Notes: a model not told the origin generated them from the letters alone. 64,000 nt of DNA from Vibrio penaeicida (GCF_030689305.1 NZ_JAUYVM010000005.1:277637-341636); one strand, 5' to 3'. Counted from the stretch's first letter, positions 25,837 to 34,891 are shown. Program-made: numbers and translations.

Positions 25837-26239
25837 TTTTTATTCCTTAGTGGTTGTTTTTATTTATCATTCCTTCTGTTTCTTTATTGATACCTCCGTT
25901 GGTGAGATTGTGATTTCAAACCTGTTGGATTAAATTTTTATATTAGCGATCTGTGAAAAATATAATGTGACTATTTATTCCAAATAGACGAATATATTAT
26001 CAATCTAATTTCTGGAATTAATGGCGATAGATTAGTTGAAATTATTTTTAAAAATTTTGGTAATGGTTCTAATTCTTAAATATGAATAAGGAAAGGAAGG
26101 CGGTTTATTACATGGGTGTGTTGGAAATGGGATTGTTTACATAATATTTAAAATTTGCTGAACGAATTCCTATTGATCAAAAAAGCCAGTGATTAGTTTT
26201 CGCTATATCGCTGGCTTTTGTCATTTCTAGACTCTGTTC
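25837..26239. promoter_or_regulatory. prtV promoter region and terminator of the second prtV copy
   Basis: 403 bp. The part next to 25836 is the prtV upstream region, similar to the sequence upstream of the second copy (29018 onward). The segment around 26040-26175 also matches 29190-29340. No ORF is supported. Confidence 0.5.
26178..26219. terminator. Terminator downstream of the second prtV copy
   Basis: Hairpin aaaaagccag(tgat) ... atatcgctggctttt, a sister copy of the terminator at 23018, duplicated together with the gene. Confidence 0.8.
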
Positions 26240-29017
26240 TTAGTCTAATTGAATTTTAGTGGAACCATACAATCCTTGGTTATCTTTTACTGTTAGCCAA
26301 ACCGTTTTGGTATTGATTGGCAGACGTGTGAGGATAACAGTACCAAAATATACGTGTGGTTTACCCAGTTTCCAGCGAGTTGTCACGATATGCCCGTTCG
26401 GATCGTAGCTTGTGGAGTAAAGTAAAGTGTAACCACCGAATATGGATAAATAGCCGCCTTGAGCGACAGGAGGTTCATAAGTCACAGCGATGATCTCTAT
26501 CGTTTCCGAGTAGCTATCGGTTGCACCTTTGTTGTCGGTCACGGTTAAGACCACAGTGTATTCGCCAGCTTCCACGTATTGCCAGCTTGGGTTGGCTTCC
26601 GTGCTGGTTTGACCGTCGCCAAAATCCCATAAGTAGCCAACGATATTGCCGTCGGGATCGCTACTCTCGTTGAATGAAATAACGTTCTTACCTTCGACTT
26701 TTAAAGTGAAATTGGCAATGGGCGATTCATTGGGAAGTTCATGAGAGATTTGTAATACGCCGTAACTGTTATCGGGCGCTTGAAGGAGCAGTTCTACAGA
26801 TAACCCATATTTCAGCAATTTAAGTCCAGTGCGCTGAGCGCTACGCGAAGAGTAGTCCGCTCCGTCATCAAATACCCCATTTGATGTTAAGTGGATGTCT
26901 TGCAGTGTATTGCCTTCTTTGTCGACGATAACGAGCGGTGAATTGTCTTCCAGAGAAAAAGCAGCATCACGAACTTGGTAGTGTGATCTCGCCACTTCGC
27001 CATTAGACCAAACAAGCGGAGTTTGGTCGGCATCGACCACACTCAACCAGCCTTCCTCTGGGAGTAACCCTATCCAGCGGTCGTTCGCCCAGTTGTCAGT
27101 AAAAGAATTATCGACATACCAAATGACCAAGCCAGGTTCATAAGAAATCAGTTGTCCAAATTGACGAATACTCTTGAGCCCTTTATCAATGCCATCATGA
27201 TTGCGCCATTGGAGCAGATAATAGTGATCCGCCAAGCGGAATCCTTGATCTTTGCTGAACCCGTTTAAATTAAAGGTGCTCTCACCTTCAGCATCATCAA
27301 TAATATGGGTTGTCCCATCGACCTCAAAGGCGATGTCATCGATGTACAACCCTTCCTGAACCAATTCACTATCGCTGACGAATTCGAAGGTGAGGTCTAT
27401 CTCGTTACCAGCCCATTTCGATAAATCAAAACGGGCGTCCACCCACCCATTAGAATTTCCTGTTATATAAGGAACCACCCCTAAATCGTTAGGATCAAAA
27501 AGAGTGGTAATGTTGCCTGCAGCTGGGGTTCCGTTAATCATTACTCTAGCGTAATCGATACCCCATTCCATCATCTGATATCGCGCTTTAAAGGTCAGAC
27601 TTACTGAAACACCTGAGGGGACAGTAATCTTGCGATTCATAGTGTTACGGGAATAATAATAGTCTGCATGAGTTGCGGAATGATAGGCATATTCACCACT
27701 AAAAGGTGCTACGTCGACGACTTTTTTCTCTGGTAACTCAATTTTCACTATATTTGGGCGAAGGTTGTCTGTGGTTTCATATAAGGTCAAGTAACGAGGT
27801 TTTCCTGTTAGCACGTCAAGCGAAAGTTGCGTGGGATTCAACCAGCGTCCCCCTAATGATTCTTGTAGAAATAGCTTTGCGAAAGGGCTAAATGCGGTTG
27901 GTCGAATCCCTTCCAATTCGCCAGCCCGACTACCAGAAGACATGACTGACCAGTACGCGGCAGGTTCACCCGCCCCTGTTCCTTGCATGTTATGCTCGTC
28001 TGGTAAACCTAAGTCGTGCGCGTATAGGTGTGCAGCAACCCCGACGGAAACATCGAGAGGCTGAATTGTGTAATCAAACGCAACATACTGCCCATTGAAA
28101 CGATCAGGAAGCTTGCTAGACGTTCTCGGAATTTGGTGAACTCTGCCTAGATTCCAACTGTGAGACCAAATTGCATCCTCGCCTAAAACGCCGCCACCGG
28201 CTTCCTCCCCCACAGAGGAGTGGAAGATCATAAGATGGTCAATAATCCCATCCGGCTCGTAGTAATTGCCATCGTTATCGTAGTCGTATCGATCTTCTTT
28301 GTCGTAGTCGCTCAAATCTATATTCGAATCATTCGCGAGCTGGTTAAGTGCTTCACGCACTAGCTCGCGAACATTACTGTCGTTACCAGTACGGGGATCA
28401 TTTACGCCATAATGGGCGGCATCTTTGGTGGCTCTATACCACCCAAATCCTTTCCCAAACACCGAATAAGTCCCACCGGATTCTTGTTCGTAGTATTGCC
28501 TCATTGAAATAATACTTTCCCCATTGGGCCCTTCGTAGCCTGAAGGAGAAAACAGCAATTCCGTATAATGTGAAATAGGGTAAGAGTCATACAGCATATC
28601 GGTATACTCGCTGGTGATTCTGTTGTTATCCCAAGGTAAGTCGGGAAAGTCGATCATTAACGCGATGACTCTGTCCACTCTTTTGGCTGCGAAGGAATGG
28701 GAGGAAACGTCATTAAGCTTCTGCACATTCTTACTTGTTAACGACTTAAGTACTTTATTTCTATGTTTAGCAACCTTTTCTAGAAATGTTGTGTCGGCAT
28801 ATTCTATGTGGGGTTGTTTTGTATCTAAGAAATTTTTTACTGCCTCTTCTCTTTCTATTTGTGTCGTATCTATTTTGAGTTTTCCAGAGCGAATCAGCAT
28901 TTCCGCTATTCTCTCTTCATTTACAATACTCATATCGGCTGGAGTATTGGCAATGGATACCGAGCTGAATACTGCCAGTGACGTTGCCAGCAGTATGGTG
29001 CTTTTAAAAATAGCCAT
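26240..29017 (-). CDS. PrtV paralogue with lost catalytic glutamate (pseudoprotease)
   Basis: 925 aa, full length and with the same architecture as the PrtV at 23080: signal peptide, M6 domain, beta region and two PKD domains (SSDPDGNIVGYLWDFGDG; SYDPNGHIVTTRWKLG). The zinc motif reads H-L331-Y-A-H-DLGLPD, so the general-base Glu is replaced by Leu (codon CTA, 28025-28027). The Met-turn region is also changed (SGSRAGELEG for SGSWAGELGG) and the residues after the third ligand differ (DEHN for DEYD). The zinc ligands remain but hydrolysis should be abolished. The reading frame and secretion signal are preserved, so it may be a decoy, binding protein or inhibitor partner rather than a decaying gene. 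Confidence 0.88.
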   Translation of the reverse strand: MAIFKSTILLATSLAVFSSVSIANTPADMSIVNEERIAEMLIRSGKLKIDTTQIEREEAVKNFLDTKQPHIEYADTTFLEKVAKHRNKVLKSLTSKNVQKLNDVSSHSFAAKRVDRVIALMIDFPDLPWDNNRITSEYTDMLYDSYPISHYTELLFSPSGYEGPNGESIISMRQYYEQESGGTYSVFGKGFGWYRATKDAAHYGVNDPRTGNDSNVRELVREALNQLANDSNIDLSDYDKEDRYDYDNDGNYYEPDGIIDHLMIFHSSVGEEAGGGVLGEDAIWSHSWNLGRVHQIPRTSSKLPDRFNGQYVAFDYTIQPLDVSVGVAAHLYAHDLGLPDEHNMQGTGAGEPAAYWSVMSSGSRAGELEGIRPTAFSPFAKLFLQESLGGRWLNPTQLSLDVLTGKPRYLTLYETTDNLRPNIVKIELPEKKVVDVAPFSGEYAYHSATHADYYYSRNTMNRKITVPSGVSVSLTFKARYQMMEWGIDYARVMINGTPAAGNITTLFDPNDLGVVPYITGNSNGWVDARFDLSKWAGNEIDLTFEFVSDSELVQEGLYIDDIAFEVDGTTHIIDDAEGESTFNLNGFSKDQGFRLADHYYLLQWRNHDGIDKGLKSIRQFGQLISYEPGLVIWYVDNSFTDNWANDRWIGLLPEEGWLSVVDADQTPLVWSNGEVARSHYQVRDAAFSLEDNSPLVIVDKEGNTLQDIHLTSNGVFDDGADYSSRSAQRTGLKLLKYGLSVELLLQAPDNSYGVLQISHELPNESPIANFTLKVEGKNVISFNESSDPDGNIVGYLWDFGDGQTSTEANPSWQYVEAGEYTVVLTVTDNKGATDSYSETIEIIAVTYEPPVAQGGYLSIFGGYTLLYSTSYDPNGHIVTTRWKLGKPHVYFGTVILTRLPINTKTVWLTVKDNQGLYGSTKIQLD

Positions 29018-29517
29018 CTTATATTCCTTAATGATTGTTTTTATTACTATTCCCTTTGATTTTTATCGATACTCCGTCAATGAGACTGGTTACATTTAGT
29101 TTATTTAATTGATTTCTATATTAATGATCTGAAAATATTGGATGATAAGTAGTAAATATCTTTTGAAAAAATAATGGCGTTAGAATAATCGAAGTGGTTT
29201 TAAAAACTTTGGTGATGGCTCTAGTTCTTAAATATGTATAAGGTCAGAAGAGATATTTATAATGAAGGTGTATTGGAAGTAGGAATATTTGCATAATTTT
29301 TAAAATTTACTGAACGAATTCCAATTGATCAAAAAAGCCAGCAATATATACCCAAGTAACCTCGCCCTTGGAAGCCCATATTCTGTCCCATTTCATCGTC
29401 AAAGAACTTGGAAAACTGCGTCCTTCTCCTTGAACTGGAACAGACTATGAGGCTCTGAATCCTGCATCTTGAGGTCACTTGGGTGTAATGCTGGCTTAGG
29501 TTTTTATAGGGTTGAAA
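29018..29517. promoter_or_regulatory. Upstream region of prtV paralogue with interrupted terminator
   Basis: 500 bp. It holds the presumed promoter of the gene at 26240 (near 29018-29120), a stretch matching the equivalent region after 26040, the left arm of a terminator (aaaaaagccagca, 29333-29345), MITE copy C, and the right arm (tgctggctta, about 29488-29498). No ORF is supported. Confidence 0.5.
29347..29487. repeat. Vibrio-type MITE-like element, copy C (internally deleted)
   Basis: 141 bp. The left end is shortened (tatacccaagtaacctcgcccttggaagccc); the right end is complete (gcatcttgaggtcacttgggtgta). The interior matches copies B, D and E (catcgtcaaagaacttgg). It sits inside the loop of a terminator hairpin. 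Confidence 0.8.
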
Positions 29518-30759
29518 CTAAAGAATACTGCGTAGTGCGCTAAAGAATCGGTCAATTTCAGCTTTGGTATTGTAGTGCATTAGCCCAACTCTCAAAATGC
29601 CGCCTTTGTCTGTCACACCCAGTGCATCTGTTAATCTATCGGCGTACAAATGACCGCTCCACGTATAGATTTGCTGCGTTCCAAGATGCGAGGCGATTTC
29701 TGTCGGGTCAAGATCACCAAACCTAAGAGCGAACGTAGCGGTTCTATTGTTTGCAGTAGGCTCCCCGAATAATTCAATCGAGGGAAACTCTGTTAGGCGG
29801 GCGAGAAAATACGTCGCTAGTGATTCTTCATACTGTCGAATATTTCCGTAGGCTGATTCCAGTTGAGCTCTTAGGCTTTCCCCTTGTCCTAATGTCGCCA
29901 AATAATCGACAGCGTATGAGAATGCAGAGAGCGCTTCAAAGTTCAATGTACCCGTTTCCCAGCAGTTTGGGGCATAGGTCGGAGCGGGCTCCACTTTAAA
30001 AGGTGTGTATTGTTCTAAACAGTCTTTACGACCATAAATCACCCCAAGGTGCGGGCCGAAAAATTTGTAGGCAGAACCCGCAACAAAGTCTGCACCTAGC
30101 GTTTTTACATCGAGAATTTTGTGAGGCAAAAGGTGCACGGCATCAATAAAAACAACACTACCGTTCGCTTTTGAGAGCTGGGTGATTTTTTCTATATCGA
30201 CCATTGTGCCAGACAGATTACTGGCCGCTGTAACGGCAACCAAACGTGTTTTTTCACTCAGTAAGGACTGAAACACCTCTAAGTCCAGATTACAGCTATT
30301 GTCTATAAAGGGAATGTAGTGGACTTTAACGCCTTTCAGTTGTGCTGCCATTGCCCAAGACGAACGGTTGGCACCGTGATCGGCATCGCTTAGGATGATC
30401 TCATCTCCTGCTTGCCAGTCTTGACTAATTGCGCGGCTAAAATGAAATGTCATGGTCGTCATGTTGGCACCAAAGACGATTTCATCTTTGGATGCAGCAC
30501 CAAAAAGCGACGCCGCTTTTTCTCTACACGTATCGACCAAATTCACCGTGTTGTGGCTCACCGAGAAACGACCACCTAAGTTAGAATTACCTTGCGCTAA
30601 ATAAGCGCCATAGCCTTCAATAACAGAGAGTGGAAGCTGGGTACCACCGGGACCGTCAAAATAGATGGGCGCTATTCCATTCTGGTGCACATTAAGCGCT
30701 GGGAATTGCTCTCTAAGACCCTCAACATTTTCTTGATTAAGCGGTAAATACGAAGACAT
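29518..30759 (-). CDS. Cysteine-desulfurase-like aminotransferase (class V, VC1184 family)
   Basis: 413 aa PLP enzyme of aminotransferase class V. The signature PIYFDGPGGTQLP near the N-terminus and the Schiff-base lysine in FVAGSAYKFFGPHLG are typical of the TIGR01976 group, named after V. cholerae VC1184. This group resembles cysteine desulfurases but lacks a proven substrate and should not be read as an Fe-S cluster protein. The first 23 bp overlap the end of the dioxygenase gene upstream, so the two are translationally coupled. Together they suggest a two-step modification of an amino acid: hydroxylation, then PLP-dependent cleavage or transamination. Confidence 0.85.
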   Translation of the reverse strand: MSSYLPLNQENVEGLREQFPALNVHQNGIAPIYFDGPGGTQLPLSVIEGYGAYLAQGNSNLGGRFSVSHNTVNLVDTCREKAASLFGAASKDEIVFGANMTTMTFHFSRAISQDWQAGDEIILSDADHGANRSSWAMAAQLKGVKVHYIPFIDNSCNLDLEVFQSLLSEKTRLVAVTAASNLSGTMVDIEKITQLSKANGSVVFIDAVHLLPHKILDVKTLGADFVAGSAYKFFGPHLGVIYGRKDCLEQYTPFKVEPAPTYAPNCWETGTLNFEALSAFSYAVDYLATLGQGESLRAQLESAYGNIRQYEESLATYFLARLTEFPSIELFGEPTANNRTATFALRFGDLDPTEIASHLGTQQIYTWSGHLYADRLTDALGVTDKGGILRVGLMHYNTKAEIDRFFSALRSIL

Positions 30760-31375
30760 CGCGAACTCCTTTTTCGCCCGCTACGCTAGAAAGCGTTTCA
30801 GAAATGTGGTGAAAAAAGCGTGAGTCATTGAGCACCACAAACTGGTTTTCTTCTAGCACCGTGTTTAAGTGGGGGTGTTGATCAACCGGAGAAGCAAAAA
30901 TTTGTGTAAACCCACCGGTGATGTTTTTCCGTTGCACACAGAAAATGCCAACATATCGGTAGCCATCTTGGTGAATTCCTTCTGGTGCAGGGGCACTGGT
31001 TGTATTGGAACCGCAAGTCACACGAATTTGGTGTACATCTACAACCGAATTATCTTTGTCTGTCCCTGTTCTTTCCATAAACGATTTGATGAGGTGCTGA
31101 AAGTACGGTGTTTTCACCATTTCCTCATCCATTTTGGCAAAATCCCGTTCAACATCGCCTACCACTCTATTGAATTCTGAGGATTGCGTAAAAGTAGAGT
31201 GGGGCAAACGGGTTAACTCATTATTTGTAGATTGGAATCTTGCATAGGTACGATAACGGTGATCACTGTCGACGTATTGGTCTGCGGGGAGCTGCTCAAA
31301 GTAGGATGAAAGTTGCTCTGCTATGCTTTTGGGGGTTTGAAAAGCTTCAATCAGAAACTTGTTTTCCATTTCCAT
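30737..31375 (-). CDS. 2-oxoglutarate/Fe(II) dioxygenase, free amino-acid hydroxylase type
   Basis: 212 aa. The iron ligands are visible: H-x-D in GIHQDGYRYV and the distal His in NDSRFFHHIS. The spacing and the 'GGFTQIFASP' strand match the PF10014 family (2OG-Fe dioxygenase), whose characterised member is Bacillus L-isoleucine 4-hydroxylase, acting on free amino acids. It is the first gene of a two-gene operon overlapping the PLP enzyme at 29518. Its upstream region is long (31376-31934) and divergent from a PilZ gene. The substrate is unknown; an aliphatic or aromatic amino acid is the family expectation. Confidence 0.8.
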   Translation of the reverse strand: MEMENKFLIEAFQTPKSIAEQLSSYFEQLPADQYVDSDHRYRTYARFQSTNNELTRLPHSTFTQSSEFNRVVGDVERDFAKMDEEMVKTPYFQHLIKSFMERTGTDKDNSVVDVHQIRVTCGSNTTSAPAPEGIHQDGYRYVGIFCVQRKNITGGFTQIFASPVDQHPHLNTVLEENQFVVLNDSRFFHHISETLSSVAGEKGVRDVFVFTA

Positions 31376-31934
31376 GATATATCCTTATTGTTCGATTTTG
31401 TGTTTAACAAATGATTAACAATAAGTCTATTATCCCGCCATTTAAATTGCTTTCAATACATAAAGCTTAATACGAATATATATTCTAGAATTAAAAGCTG
31501 TTAAGTTGGATTTTTGGTGTTTTGTGTTGGTTTTGTTTCTCATACTAGTTTAAATGTCTTTATATTTCATGCGTAACAAAATTAACAATAGGTTTTTCGT
31601 GAACAGCATCCCCCATTTAGCCCCTCGCTTTGCTTTATCACGCTACCCTATTTAAGGGACGTTTTACGTGGGATCAAGACGCTAACAAAAGGTGCTTTAA
31701 GCTCATTGAATAAATGAGCGCATTTTTGTTATAGAAATTGTTAAAGAAAAATGATGTTCAGCCGATGCTTATTATTGAGACAAGAATCATTTGATAGACC
31801 TTGAGCCGATAAAGAAGGCAGCAACTGTGATAAGTTAAGGTCTATCGCGACAGCAACGAGCTATGTCTCTAATGAACGGTCTTTAATGAACGATAGCATC
31901 CAGTTGCTGAGTGAAAAACGGAGTATTCACCATC
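31376..31934. promoter_or_regulatory. Divergent intergenic region with an orphan hairpin
   Basis: 559 bp between the dioxygenase (-) and PilZ (+) genes, with no ORF above background. It contains a terminator-like hairpin at 31701-31728 (gctcatt-gaata-aatgagc followed by gcatttttgtt). There is no gene on the + strand before it, so it may end a small RNA or an attenuated leader starting around 31560-31620. Confidence 0.35.
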
Positions 31935-32297
31935 ATGAGCCAGACATCTGTTGAACAAAAGCGTCGATACTATCGCCTGCGATACCCAAAGCAGGAAAGA
32001 CCTGTATTAAGAATCAAGGATCAGTATTACCACATTTGTGAAGTGTCGGAGAAAGGCATACGTGTCCTTATGGCAAATGTCGCGTCACTTTATCGAGGTC
32101 TGAGCATCGCTGGTACTCTGCGTTTGCATGGTAATACTCATATCTCTGTCGAAGGGGCAGTGTTAAGGTTCGATAACGATGAGGTTATCTTCCAATTGTC
32201 CAAAGGACCGAGCTTAAAGAATATGGTGGAAGAGCAGCGTCATATTCGGAAGAAATACCCTACGTTTTTCTCTAAACATGGACCTGTCGCAGCCTAG
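31935..32297 (+). CDS. PilZ-domain cyclic-di-GMP-binding protein
   Basis: 120 aa from ATG 31935 (ggag 11 bp upstream); a GTG at 31911 would add eight residues. It is a single-domain PilZ protein: the c-di-GMP-binding arginine motif is RRYYRLRYP (RxxxR) and the second motif is EVSEKGIRV, matching the (D/N)xSxxG consensus with Glu in place of Asp. There is no other domain, so it should act by contacting a partner, for example in motility or matrix production. Two GGDEF proteins in the window could supply the ligand. A terminator follows. Confidence 0.8.
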   Translation: MSQTSVEQKRRYYRLRYPKQERPVLRIKDQYYHICEVSEKGIRVLMANVASLYRGLSIAGTLRLHGNTHISVEGAVLRFDNDEVIFQLSKGPSLKNMVEEQRHIRKKYPTFFSKHGPVAA

Positions 32298-32336
32298 TAA
32301 AAGCCACTTTAGGCTATACTTACATTCAAATTCTAT

Positions 32337-32368
32337 AACCCTGATTGACGCTGTCAATTAGGGTTTTT
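32337..32368 (+). terminator. Rho-independent terminator after PilZ gene
   Basis: accctgattgac-gct-gtcaattagggt followed by ttttt; a stem of about 11 bp with one interruption. Confidence 0.85.
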
Positions 32369-32412
32369 GCTTTCCCGAAAGGTCAACAAACCTAGGTACA
32401 AGAGGCATTGCA

Positions 32413-33561
32413 ATGAAGTTTTCTTATGTAAACCCAACTCAAATCCATTTCGGTCAAGGTCAAATAGAAGCGCTATCAAAAGCGATTCCAACCTCCTCAA
32501 GTGTATTGGTGGTCTACGGCGGTGGATCGATTAAGAAAAATGGCGTCTATGATCAAGTCGTTGACGCTTTGAAAGCACACTGCTGGCAGGAGTTTTCAGG
32601 CGTCGAGCCCAATCCAACCAAAGAAACACTGGATAAAGCGGTTGAGATTGTTAAGCAAGATGACATTGAGTTTGTGCTTGGGGTCGGCGGCGGCTCTGTG
32701 ATTGATGGCGTGAAATACATTGCAGCGGCCGCAAAATATGACGGAGATGGATGGGACATCTTAGAAGGCAAACATCAGGTGAAAGAAGCCGTAGCGCTTG
32801 GTGCGGTGTTAACGTTGCCTGCTACTGGGTCGGAATCTAACCCAGCAGCGGTGATAACCAAAAGTGAAACGCAGGACAAATTGTCGTTTTACCACCCAGC
32901 GGTGCAGCCAAAGTTCGCTATTTTGGATCCTGATGTAATGAAAACCCTCCCTAAACGTCAGTTGATTAACGGCATTGTCGACGCATGGATACACGTTTGT
33001 GAGCAGTACCTTACCAAGCCAAATGGTGCGATGGTTCAAGATGCGTATGCGGAATCGTTGCTTCGAACATTGAAGAACTTAGGTGAGCGTTTTGAGCAAC
33101 GCGATAGCGACGAATGGCGTGCCAATCTTATGTGGACAGCCAATCAAGCGCTCAATGGTTTGATTGGTTCTGGCGTACCGCAAGATTGGTCAACTCATGT
33201 GATTGGTCATGAGCTTACGGCTTTGTACGGGGTCGATCACGCTCATTCGTTGGCGATCATTCAACCTTCATTGCTTCGAAATCAGCTTGAGTATAAAAAA
33301 GCGAAGCTGGAGCAACTAGGGCGAAATGTCTTTGGGTTAAAAGACTCGGATGAATTGGCAGAGCAAACTATTGATGCCCTAGAAGCTTTTTATCAAAGCG
33401 TGGGTATGGACACAAAGCTTACCGAGCACACCACAGACAAAGAAACAGCCGTACAAGCAGTATTGGCTAAACTTGAAGAACATGGGTTGGTTAAGCTGAG
33501 CGAGAACGGCAGTATCACTCTGGTGGAATCTAAAGCGATTTTGGAAAATGCGATAGCCTAG
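32413..33561 (+). CDS. yqhD: NADPH-dependent aldehyde reductase YqhD (iron/zinc alcohol dehydrogenase)
   Basis: 382 aa. It is close to E. coli YqhD along its length: LVVYGGGSIKKNGV, GVEPNP, GVGGGSVIDGVKYIAAAA (dinucleotide-binding GGGS), LTLPATGSESNPAAVI, GSGVPQDWSTHVIGHELTALYGVDHAHSLAI (metal-binding His region). YqhD reduces short aldehydes such as butanal, glyoxal, acrolein and other lipid-peroxidation products with NADPH, protecting cells from reactive aldehydes. In E. coli an AraC regulator (YqhC) controls it; here a LysR gene follows on the same strand, and the start region has an aagaggc ribosome site. Confidence 0.9.
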   Translation: MKFSYVNPTQIHFGQGQIEALSKAIPTSSSVLVVYGGGSIKKNGVYDQVVDALKAHCWQEFSGVEPNPTKETLDKAVEIVKQDDIEFVLGVGGGSVIDGVKYIAAAAKYDGDGWDILEGKHQVKEAVALGAVLTLPATGSESNPAAVITKSETQDKLSFYHPAVQPKFAILDPDVMKTLPKRQLINGIVDAWIHVCEQYLTKPNGAMVQDAYAESLLRTLKNLGERFEQRDSDEWRANLMWTANQALNGLIGSGVPQDWSTHVIGHELTALYGVDHAHSLAIIQPSLLRNQLEYKKAKLEQLGRNVFGLKDSDELAEQTIDALEAFYQSVGMDTKLTEHTTDKETAVQAVLAKLEEHGLVKLSENGSITLVESKAILENAIA

Positions 33562-33676
33562 CTAAAGTGATGTAAGTAAACGGAATCAGAGTCAGACAAA
33601 CGTGACCGTGCTCCTTTATTTTTTTGTCACTTAAGGAAATAATTGCTTCAATTATTGCCAAATTTAACAGAATGCG

Positions 33677-34576
33677 ATGCGTAGTGATGACCTAATATTG
33701 TTCTATCAAGTAGTGGCTTTAGGCACATTCAGTAAAGCTGCGGAACAAAATGACTTAACGAATTCTGTCGTGAGTAAAAGGATCGCGCGACTTGAAGAAG
33801 AGTTGGGCGTGCAACTGCTGTATCGCACCACCAGAAAGCTTACTTTAACCGAAGCGGGAAAAGCCCTGTACCAAGGAGCCAAAAACGTTAACCAAGCGGT
33901 AAATGAAGCGATGGATGTGATTTCCGGTTTTGGAGAGAAGATAAGTGGCCATGTAAAAATGTCGGTGCCCAGTATTTCTGGCGATCTTATCTTGGCGGAC
34001 GCGGTCGCAGAATTCTGTAACATGCACCCTGGGCTAACGGTTGATATGTCTTTGGACAATCGCTTTGTCGATTTGGTAGAAGGGGGCTTTGACTTAGTTA
34101 TTCGAACCGGATATTTGGAAGACTCCAGTTTGATTGCTCGTCATATTCTCGACTCGCAATGGCTAGTATGCGCTTCGCCATCTTACATCGCTAAAAATGG
34201 CAAACCGCTAAAGCCAGAAGACTTAAGCAGCCACAACTGCTTGCAATACGCTTACCAAACCACGGGTGCGTCAGACTGGGAATTTAAGTCTTCTAAAGGG
34301 AATTACATTGTGAAGGTATCAGGTTCGTTCTCGACGGATAATGCCACCGCCCTACGCAAGGCGGCACTGGGTGGGCATGGTATTGCTTATGTCCCTCGTT
34401 GTTTGGTGTATCACGATATTAGAAGCGGTGAACTTGTCGATATCTTCCCAGAACTTGTAGGTAAAAAGCTCGGAATCTACGCCGTTTACCCATTTACACG
34501 TCAACCGCCTAAAAAAGTGAGTTTGCTCATCGAGCACATTCGCACTCGCTACCTAGCAATCTCACATTACTTTTAG
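33677..34576 (+). CDS. LysR-family transcriptional regulator
   Basis: 299 aa. The N-terminal winged helix is clear: LILFYQVVALGTFSKAAEQN, then SVVSKRIARLEEELGVQLLY and TTRKLTLTEAG. The rest is a periplasmic-binding-like effector domain of the CrgA/DsdC-like branch (SVPSISGDLILADAV, LVIRTGYLEDSSLIAR, GGHGIAYVPRCLV). It lies 115 bp after yqhD on the same strand, so it may regulate yqhD or be co-transcribed with it. The effector is unknown. Confidence 0.88.
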   Translation: MRSDDLILFYQVVALGTFSKAAEQNDLTNSVVSKRIARLEEELGVQLLYRTTRKLTLTEAGKALYQGAKNVNQAVNEAMDVISGFGEKISGHVKMSVPSISGDLILADAVAEFCNMHPGLTVDMSLDNRFVDLVEGGFDLVIRTGYLEDSSLIARHILDSQWLVCASPSYIAKNGKPLKPEDLSSHNCLQYAYQTTGASDWEFKSSKGNYIVKVSGSFSTDNATALRKAALGGHGIAYVPRCLVYHDIRSGELVDIFPELVGKKLGIYAVYPFTRQPPKKVSLLIEHIRTRYLAISHYF

Positions 34577-34604
34577 TTGTGAGATTATCGCCGCCAACCT
34601 CGAG

Positions 34605-34862
34605 CTAATAGTTTCGATTAATCACCTCAAGGCTTTTCATGAAGCCTTTGAAGTGCTCTTCCTTTTGATACTCGAATTGGTACTTGTTGTGGAAAAATAT
34701 ATACAAGGTGACTTGCGGTGTGGCTAGGTACACAGTGTATTCATCGTAACCTGTTCCTGCCTCTATGCCTTCGAGCACATAGCCTTTTTCTGATTTAATC
34801 CCACTTTTTCTAATTTTGTCCATTACCGTTAGAACAAAGAGGATATCCAGTTGATTTTTCAT
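34605..34862 (-). CDS. DUF3081-like small protein
   Basis: 85 aa from ATG 34862; the longer frame to 34907 runs into the neighbouring repeat element and is not used. The pattern MKNQLDILFVLTVMDKIR, GYVLEGIEAGTGYDEYTVYL, VTLYIFFHNKYQFEYQ matches my recollection of the DUF3081 family, confined to Vibrio, Shewanella and relatives. The function is unknown. It is a soluble alpha/beta protein, monocistronic, with no partner in the neighbourhood. Confidence 0.7.
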   Translation of the reverse strand: MKNQLDILFVLTVMDKIRKSGIKSEKGYVLEGIEAGTGYDEYTVYLATPQVTLYIFFHNKYQFEYQKEEHFKGFMKSLEVINRNY

Positions 34863-34891
34863 AGTCTTTACTCTTGTTGTAGCGCACCTAA

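Noticed and set aside
28614..29099. Plus-strand ORF of 161 codons opposite the 5' end of the second prtV copy
   Set aside because: It mirrors the codon structure of the real gene; the equivalent ORF in the first prtV copy is broken, so it is not conserved.
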